Of a stretch of 9,306 bases of DNA, positions 4,750-9,306 are shown piece by piece. The notes beneath the pieces were generated by a model, which saw only the letters and a list, made by a program, of their open reading frames with translations, did no database searches and was not told where the DNA came from. A program made the position numbers and the translations under genes. Where the stretch lies: NCBI GenBank assembly GCA_905373565.1, contig CAJPTT010000066.1:1-9306 (forward strand), read 5' to 3'. The stretch comes from an uncultured Treponema sp. (lineage in GTDB: Bacteria > Spirochaetota > Spirochaetia > Treponematales > Treponemataceae). Position 1 is the first letter of the stretch. Every line of letters starts with the position of its first letter.

Positions 4750-6651
4750 ATGAATTTTCGTTATTCGGACTATGACGTGATTGTCGTCGGCGGAGGGCAT
4801 GCGGGAATCGAAGCCTCGCTCGCCGCCGCACGGATGGGCGCACAAACCCTTCTTATTACACAAACAATTGATACTATCGGCAGGATGTCCTGCAACCCCT
4901 CGATCGGGGGTGTTTCCAAGGGCAATATCGTGCGGGAGATAGATGCTCTCGGCGGCGAAATGGGAAAACTCGCCGATGCTTGTATGATTCAATACCGCCT
5001 TCTCAACAAAAGCCGCGGGCCGGCAGTGCAATCGCCTCGCATTCAGGCGGATAAATTCTTGTATGCGCAGACTGCGCAGTACACCCTCGAAAAAGAAAAA
5101 AATCTCCATATTTATCAAGATACGGTTGTTGATGTTATCTCCTCACAGACTGCGAAAAGCGGACTTGTGGAAGGCGGCAGCGTACAGGCGGTACTGACGG
5201 CGCGCGGCAGGACAATTTCCGCACGGGCGGTGGTGCTTACAACCGGAACCTTTATGGAAGGGAAGATCTACATCGGCGAGTTCGAAGCGGAAGAAGGCCG
5301 CCTCGGTGAAAGAGCGGCAATCGGACTCGGTACCGCCCTTGCGCGCAAGGGCTTCACAATAAGCAGGCTCAAGACCGGCACCCCCTGCCGCGTACTGAGA
5401 AAATCCGTCGATCTTTCTCAGCTGGAAATACAGGAGGCGGATGCAGTGATGCGCCCGTTCTCCTTCGACACGGCGGAAATATTCCGCCCCTCGGCAGTGT
5501 GCTATGTCTGCTACACCAACGAGCATACCCACGAGGTTATCCGGCAAAACTTTCACCGCTCGCCGCTTTTTTCGGGAAAAATCCACGCAACGGGCGCCCG
5601 CTACTGCCCTTCCATCGAGGACAAGGTACGAAAGTTCCCCGAACGCACGCGGCACCAACTGTATATCGAACCGGAAGGTCTGATGAGCGATGAGCTTTAC
5701 ATCAACGGATTTTCTTCGTCGCTGCCGGAGGATGTACAGGATCAAATGCTCCGCACCCTCACCGGTTTTGCCGATGCCGTAATCACTCGCCCCGCGTATG
5801 CAGTCGATTATGCGGTGGTCTCTCCGCTGCAGCTGGGGCCGGACTTACAAACCCGCCGGATTGCGGGACTTTTTACCGCGGGGCAAATCAACGGAACCTC
5901 CGGCTATGAAGAAGCGGGCGGTCAAGGCCTCATCGCCGGAATCAACGCAACACTGTACGCCCGAGCTTTCAGCCGCGGCAACGCACACCCGGCGACCTAC
6001 GAACCGTTCACACTCCGCCGCGACGAAGCCTACATCGGCGTAATGATCGACGACCTTATTACGCAGGGGGTAGACGAACCCTACCGGATGTTCACCGCTC
6101 GCGCCGAATACCGGCTCAAACTCCGGCACGATACAGCTGACGAGCGGCTCACCGAACGGGCATACCGCATCGGCTTGCAAAAACAAAGCTCCTTTACCCG
6201 CCTGCAAGAAAAACTTGTGCAGCGCGGCGAGCTTATCAAACACTGGCGGGAGTTGAAAATTACCGGCAGCATTGTGGAGGCAGAGCCCGCGTTGCAGTGT
6301 CATCTCGGTAAATCCCTCGCCGACGCGCTGCACGACCCGCTCATCCCGCTTGAGCTAATCTGCCGATGCGATCCCGCAAGCGCACAGTATTCCGAGGCAA
6401 TTAAAAATGCGGCGGAGCTGGAAATCCGCTATGAGCATTACATTATTGCGCAAGACAAACGAATTGATAAAATGAAAAAGAGGGAAACGAGCCGCATCCC
6501 GCCGAATTTTAACTACGATGCGGTTTCGGGGCTGTCGACGGAATCGCTTGCACGCTTAAAGCGGGTAATGCCCGCAACGATCGGACAGGCAAGCAGAATC
6601 CCAGGCATCCGGCCGTCTGATATAATGGTGTTGATGGTCGCGATAAAATAA
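4750..6651 (+). CDS. mnmG: tRNA uridine-5-carboxymethylaminomethyl modification enzyme MnmG (GidA)
   Basis: This 633-aa cytoplasmic FAD enzyme works with MnmE. It uses methylene-tetrahydrofolate and glycine or ammonium to install the (carboxymethyl)aminomethyl group at U34 of certain tRNAs. The Rossmann FAD motif GGGHAG is at 14-19. MSCNPSIGGVSKG (46-58) holds the conserved Cys48, and YCPSIEDK (285-292) holds the second conserved Cys286. Further blocks are RLKTGTPCR (206-214), GQINGTSGYEEAGGQGLIAGINA (378-400), YIGVMIDDL (428-436), EPYRMFTARAEYRL (443-456), and a C-terminal helical domain ending in TIGQASRIPGI (610-620), the MnmE-interaction region. Length is typical (about 620-640 aa). The frame continues 24 codons upstream without an ATG, so 4750 is the only sensible start. 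The gene stands alone between NamZ and a convergent adenosine deaminase gene, with no mnmE or rsmG beside it. Its GC content is visibly higher than that of the right-hand genes. Confidence 0.98.
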   Translation: MNFRYSDYDVIVVGGGHAGIEASLAAARMGAQTLLITQTIDTIGRMSCNPSIGGVSKGNIVREIDALGGEMGKLADACMIQYRLLNKSRGPAVQSPRIQADKFLYAQTAQYTLEKEKNLHIYQDTVVDVISSQTAKSGLVEGGSVQAVLTARGRTISARAVVLTTGTFMEGKIYIGEFEAEEGRLGERAAIGLGTALARKGFTISRLKTGTPCRVLRKSVDLSQLEIQEADAVMRPFSFDTAEIFRPSAVCYVCYTNEHTHEVIRQNFHRSPLFSGKIHATGARYCPSIEDKVRKFPERTRHQLYIEPEGLMSDELYINGFSSSLPEDVQDQMLRTLTGFADAVITRPAYAVDYAVVSPLQLGPDLQTRRIAGLFTAGQINGTSGYEEAGGQGLIAGINATLYARAFSRGNAHPATYEPFTLRRDEAYIGVMIDDLITQGVDEPYRMFTARAEYRLKLRHDTADERLTERAYRIGLQKQSSFTRLQEKLVQRGELIKHWRELKITGSIVEAEPALQCHLGKSLADALHDPLIPLELICRCDPASAQYSEAIKNAAELEIRYEHYIIAQDKRIDKMKKRETSRIPPNFNYDAVSGLSTESLARLKRVMPATIGQASRIPGIRPSDIMVLMVAIK

Positions 6652-6677
6652 GAGAAGATTAGTTTCTTATATTTTTC
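6648..6677 (+). terminator. Weak intrinsic terminator after mnmG
   Basis: ATAAGAGA (6648-6655, overlapping the stop codon) can pair with TTTCTTAT (6663-6670) through a 7-nt loop, including one G-T pair. ATTTTTC follows. The stem is AU-rich and weak, so termination here is only plausible. It lies in the 59-bp gap shared with the convergent adenosine deaminase gene. Confidence 0.35.
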
Positions 6678-6710
6678 AAAAAATCGCAAAAGAAGCAGCG
6701 ATATACCGAT

Positions 6711-7613
6711 TTAGCCCCGTACCGCCATCAGCATTTCAGCATCGGCATCCGTAATCAGTCCGCATTTCAGCATATCATAGAGCTGATCGCTGTTTGTCTT
6801 ACCGAAGAACAACAGGTCATCGGTGCCGAGTCCTATCGGAATTCCCGCATCGATCATCTTTTTGATGGGATGCTCTTTTAAACTTGGAATAGCGCTCAGC
6901 ATCACATTGCTCATCGGGCATACATTACAGCGTATTTTCCGGTCGGCCAAAAATTTCAGCACCGAATCGTCGGAAGCAGCTCCGATACCGTGCTGCACTT
7001 CATCCAACTCAAAAAATTCAACGAATTTCCGAACCGATTGCGCATCGGAAAATTCTCCGATATGCGCTTTCTTTTTGATGTTATGTTTTTCGGCCAGTTT
7101 AAAGATGTAGCCGAAATCCTCGATACCTTCAAAAACCTCGGGGCCGTATAAATCAACATTCTTAAACACCTTGCTCTCAAAAAGCGGATATACCCATGTA
7201 CGGATAAAGTCGCGGTCAAGCGTTTTGGGAATGCCGACTTCAGGGCGTATTTCAATCTGTTTTTTATATTTTGATACAAGTCTCGAAACATCGGATAAGA
7301 ATTTGTCAATATTGTTGTTGTAATGCTTTATAAAACCGATATCAATTGATGTTTCAAGCCAAACAACATTGTCGGCAATCGCATCCTGTATGGACATTTC
7401 AAAAAGGGCTTTGACGTCTTTTGCCGTTTTACAGCGAGGGCGAGTATAAGCACCGATTACTTCGTGCATTTCGTCGAGGCCGGACATCTTACGAGGAAAA
7501 TTCGGAATGTACACACCAGACCAATGCTTATAACGTTCATATCTCATGCTCAAGTTAAGATGATTATGCGTATCCGACTTTGGTCGCGATTTTAAATACT
7601 CAATATCTTTCAT
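6711..7613 (-). CDS. Adenosine deaminase family protein
   Basis: This 300-aa metal-dependent hydrolase of the adenosine/AMP deaminase family probably converts adenosine and deoxyadenosine to inosine and deoxyinosine in purine salvage. The metal and catalytic set is complete. HNH (H16, H18) is followed by VDLYGPE (153-159, the family's G-DL-G-E block), AHIGE (H184 metal ligand, E187 general acid), QHG (H208), CPMSN (232-236), HP (248-249) and GTDD (D265, D266). The C-terminus is short. Only about 34 residues follow GTDD, against roughly 60 in typical members, so the last helix may be missing. The start has an AGGG site 7 nt upstream of the ATG. The gene follows deoC on the same strand after 142 bp. 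It may have its own promoter or share the deoC transcript, and the pair makes sense as nucleoside salvage. Other deaminases of the family (adenine or aminofutalosine) cannot be fully excluded. Confidence 0.88.
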   Translation of the reverse strand: MKDIEYLKSRPKSDTHNHLNLSMRYERYKHWSGVYIPNFPRKMSGLDEMHEVIGAYTRPRCKTAKDVKALFEMSIQDAIADNVVWLETSIDIGFIKHYNNNIDKFLSDVSRLVSKYKKQIEIRPEVGIPKTLDRDFIRTWVYPLFESKVFKNVDLYGPEVFEGIEDFGYIFKLAEKHNIKKKAHIGEFSDAQSVRKFVEFFELDEVQHGIGAASDDSVLKFLADRKIRCNVCPMSNVMLSAIPSLKEHPIKKMIDAGIPIGLGTDDLLFFGKTNSDQLYDMLKCGLITDADAEMLMAVRG

Positions 7614-7755
7614 TCTAAAACCCTTTTTGCGCCTCTACTGATATCCGACATGCATATTCAGACAAGCCGACAGTGTAATTATCGGTAAATATCGAAAAAT
7701 CTTGAATGTTGAAACTCGTTCTGTATTATAATTATGCCCATTATCGGCGCATCAT
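7614..7755. other. Intergenic gap between deoC and the adenosine deaminase gene
   Basis: These 142 bp are AT-rich. On the minus strand there is a TATAAT around 7725-7732 without a matching -35. Nearer the gene is a poor TTGTCT, 16-nt spacer, TATCAG pair. I see no convincing hairpin terminator. Whether the two genes form one transcript is therefore undecided. Confidence 0.4.
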
Positions 7756-8403
7756 CTATCCATTAATTATTTTGATGCCGCTGCTGGTGCCAATTCTTGA
7801 ACAGCCTGCCTCTATATATTTGAGTGCGTCTTCACGGTTGCGAATACCACCGGACGCCTTAATCTTTGTATCTTTTTTGAGATATTTTTTAAATAAAGTA
7901 ATGTCCTCAAGCGACGCTCCGCGTGAACCGTATCCGGTAGAAGTTTTAATAAAATCAGCGCCCGCTTGTTCAACCGCAGCGCAGACATTCGCAATATCCT
8001 TTTCGGACAAATAACAAGTCTCCACAATGACCTTTAAGTGAGCCTTTTTTGCATGACAGATTGATGCAAGCGCAGCAATTTCTTTTTCAACATAGCCGGT
8101 ATTGCCTTCCAGCAGCTTCCCGATATTAATCACCATATCGATTTCGTCAGCGCCGTCTTTCAACGCTTGTTCCGTTTCAGCGCATTTCACTTCGGTTGTC
8201 TGCGTTCCAAACGGAAAACCGATAACACTGCACGTCATAACATCGGAACCCGCAAGTTCTTTCTTTACCAATGCAACATTGCATGGATTCACGCAAACAG
8301 AAGCAAAATGATATTCTTTCGCTTCCTTACACAATGCAATAATTTCCGACTCTACGGCATTCGGCTTTAATAAAGTATGATCAATATACTTATTCAATTC
8401 CAT
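7756..8403 (-). CDS. deoC: Deoxyribose-phosphate aldolase
   Basis: This 215-aa cytoplasmic class I aldolase (EC 4.1.2.4) reversibly cleaves 2-deoxy-D-ribose-5-phosphate to glyceraldehyde-3-phosphate and acetaldehyde, the last step of deoxynucleoside breakdown. It is a single TIM barrel. Visible landmarks are IDHTLLKP (7-14), SVIGFPFG (59-66), the catalytic Asp in EIDMVINIG (D89), FIKTSTGY (151-158) with K153 as the Schiff-base lysine, KASGGIR (182-188) with K182 as the proton-relay lysine, and the phosphate-binding RIGTSSG (203-209). Length is typical of the short bacterial form. The ATG is preceded by a strong AGGAG at 4-nt spacing. It lies 50 bp downstream of the acidic protein gene on the same strand and upstream of the adenosine deaminase gene, which feeds the same catabolic route. 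Confidence 0.97.
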   Translation of the reverse strand: MELNKYIDHTLLKPNAVESEIIALCKEAKEYHFASVCVNPCNVALVKKELAGSDVMTCSVIGFPFGTQTTEVKCAETEQALKDGADEIDMVINIGKLLEGNTGYVEKEIAALASICHAKKAHLKVIVETCYLSEKDIANVCAAVEQAGADFIKTSTGYGSRGASLEDITLFKKYLKKDTKIKASGGIRNREDALKYIEAGCSRIGTSSGIKIING

Positions 8404-8407
8404 TTTT

Positions 8408-8412
8408 CTCCT
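8408..8412 (-). promoter_or_regulatory. Strong ribosome-binding site of deoC
   Basis: On the minus strand AGGAG lies 4 nt before the deoC ATG. It fixes the start and contrasts with the left-hand genes, which have no Shine-Dalgarno sequence. Confidence 0.8.
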
Positions 8413-8422
8413 AAAAAATAGC

Positions 8423-8441
8423 AGATACCTACGCAGTATCT
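8423..8441 (-). terminator. Small hairpin between the acidic-protein gene and deoC
   Basis: AGATAC (8423-8428) pairs with GTATCT (8436-8441) around a 7-nt loop. On the minus strand it is followed after 2-3 nt by a run of six Ts that lies just before the deoC ribosome-binding site. It could be a weak terminator or attenuator. The 6-bp AT-rich stem makes either role uncertain. Confidence 0.35.
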
Positions 8442-8453
8442 TTTTATCTCCAA

Positions 8454-9306
8454 TTATAGGTTAGGCAAAACCGACGACATATTCGCCATCAGCTGCTCCA
8501 GCTCCTGCCGCACCCTTGTTCCTAATTCCTGATCCGGCAAGTCAATACTTAAATCGCGCAGATAAGTAAGCAATTTAAAAATAGCCTCATTATTATAGGG
8601 GGGAGGCGCTGCTACAACAGAGTATGCCTGCCGAATAAGGTTTGCCCGTTCTTTAAGCCCCAGTTCTCCCGACAGCCGGGCAATAATATAATAAATCTGT
8701 ATTCTTTCGCTGCTATTAAGGAAGATTTCGAGTTCCTCCTGCGGCAGATGGATGAATAAATCACGCAAATACAAAAACAATTGTGCAAGCCGTTCGGGAT
8801 CAGCCATATTAAGGTACTCTTCAAACGAAGGAGAGTTTTTAACCTGATGTTTTGCATGACACCAGAGCAGATTTTGCTGTTCCTGATCAAGAATAAACGG
8901 TTCTTGCGCACCATTCCGTTTCGATTCATTTTCACTCTCAGAATATTCGATAAGCGACTCGACATCATCATCAATGGTAATTTCATCGCTGCTTTCGTGA
9001 TGAGAATTGGATTGAACATCAGGGGCTTCTTTCGTTGATTCTTCTTCCGTTGTTTCTTCTTCCTTGGACTCTTCGATAGTTGATGCGGCAACATCTTCAT
9101 CTGTAATCTCTTCAATCGGAACACTGTCGGTTCCAAGCGGAATTGCCTCATTTTCTTCGGTACCAAGGAGCGCTTCTTCCGGCGCTTCGATGACTTGAAC
9201 AATATCCTCATGCACCGGTACATTCTCATTTACCGCTACGTCATCTTCTTCCGCCGCAGGGAAAGCTTCCTGCAATTCGGCAACCTGCAGCCCTTCTTCT
9301 TCTTCT
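8454..9306 (-). CDS. Acidic low-complexity protein with duplicated C-terminal helical motif (5' end outside window)
   Basis: The frame is open to the right edge, so the true start lies beyond 9306 and at least 284 residues are visible. I do not recognise the protein. In residues counted from the Leu (TTG) codon at 9275, the first 120 or so are strongly acidic and Glu/Asp-rich with Thr/Ser stretches, very likely disordered. The part at the window edge encodes a run of Glu from GAA codons. From about residue 125 it becomes a folded-looking, mainly helical region. A motif there occurs twice: LFLYLRDLFIHLPQEELE (166-183) and LLTYLRDLSIDLPDQELG (235-252), spaced by about 69 residues. No transmembrane segment is visible. 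It lies 50 bp upstream of deoC on the same strand, with a weak hairpin between. Function is unknown. A structural or scaffolding role would be a guess. Confidence 0.75.
   Translation of the reverse strand, partial: EEEEGLQVAELQEAFPAAEEDDVAVNENVPVHEDIVQVIEAPEEALLGTEENEAIPLGTDSVPIEEITDEDVAASTIEESKEEETTEEESTKEAPDVQSNSHHESSDEITIDDDVESLIEYSESENESKRNGAQEPFILDQEQQNLLWCHAKHQVKNSPSFEEYLNMADPERLAQLFLYLRDLFIHLPQEELEIFLNSSERIQIYYIIARLSGELGLKERANLIRQAYSVVAAPPPYNNEAIFKLLTYLRDLSIDLPDQELGTRVRQELEQLMANMSSVLPNL
8520..8789 (-). repeat. Internal duplication in the acidic protein (two copies, 8727-8789 and 8520-8582)
   Basis: The two 21-codon segments encode closely similar peptides sharing YLRDL, LP and EL at the same spacing. 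The DNA is also recognisably similar (ATTCCTGATCCGGCA against GTTCCTCCTGCGGCA on the plus strand). This indicates an old tandem duplication of a helical unit. Confidence 0.6.

Noticed and set aside
5143..5745. 200-codon antisense frame inside mnmG
   Set aside because: Long antisense frames are expected in this GC-richer gene. No initiation signals or family resemblance.
7706..8014. Plus-strand frame with TTGAAT and TATTAT upstream, antisense to deoC
   Set aside because: The promoter match is weak, the AT-rich gap produces such matches easily, and the frame overlaps the solid deoC gene.
8612..9229. 205-codon minus-strand frame rich in Lys and Arg
   Set aside because: It is a shadow frame of the acidic protein: out-of-frame reading of GAA/GAG-rich codons gives AAG/AGA-rich peptides.

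Overview
The window looks like ordinary chromosomal DNA of a spirochaete, most likely an oral-type Treponema. I base this on the gene set, the mixed base composition, the very short leaders with strong -10 boxes, and the hairpin-rich intergenic DNA. The genus is a recognition-level inference that I could not test by a search. There is no tRNA, rRNA, CRISPR array, transposase, phage gene or defence system. I found no convincing undescribed multi-gene system. The most unusual features are in the non-coding DNA and at the gene starts.

Layout from left to right. Positions 1-238 hold a hairpin-rich, repeat-like stretch that ends in a near-consensus promoter. Next is a 275-aa multi-spanning membrane protein of unknown function (239-1066, +). 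Convergent to it, on the minus strand, is a two-gene cluster: an MgtE magnesium transporter (1781-3130) followed by a CTP-dependent polyprenol/phytol/diacylglycerol kinase-family membrane protein (1118-1744). Divergent from mgtE is a secreted NamZ-type (DUF1343, GH171) exo-beta-N-acetylmuramidase (about 3243-4526, +). It is followed by a perfect 12-bp hairpin and a second short repeat-like intergenic stretch. Then comes mnmG (4750-6651, +), the tRNA wobble-uridine modification enzyme. The right third is a minus-strand run: an acidic protein of unknown function that enters from beyond the right edge (8454->9306), then deoC (7756-8403), then an adenosine deaminase (6711-7613).

How the genes work together. 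DeoC and the adenosine deaminase form a nucleoside-salvage pair. The deaminase makes (deoxy)inosine, and after phosphorolysis elsewhere DeoC splits deoxyribose-5-phosphate into glyceraldehyde-3-phosphate and acetaldehyde. NamZ points to peptidoglycan turnover. MgtE and the lipid kinase share a short gap and probably a transcript, but no shared pathway is evident. MnmG appears to stand alone.

Four genes (the membrane protein, mgtE, namZ and mnmG) have a good -10 hexamer only 7-11 nt before a start codon and no Shine-Dalgarno sequence. This suggests leaderless or nearly leaderless mRNAs. By contrast, deoC and the adenosine deaminase gene have clear ribosome-binding sites. A 16-nt motif (14/16 identical) recurs upstream of two of these leaderless-type promoters.
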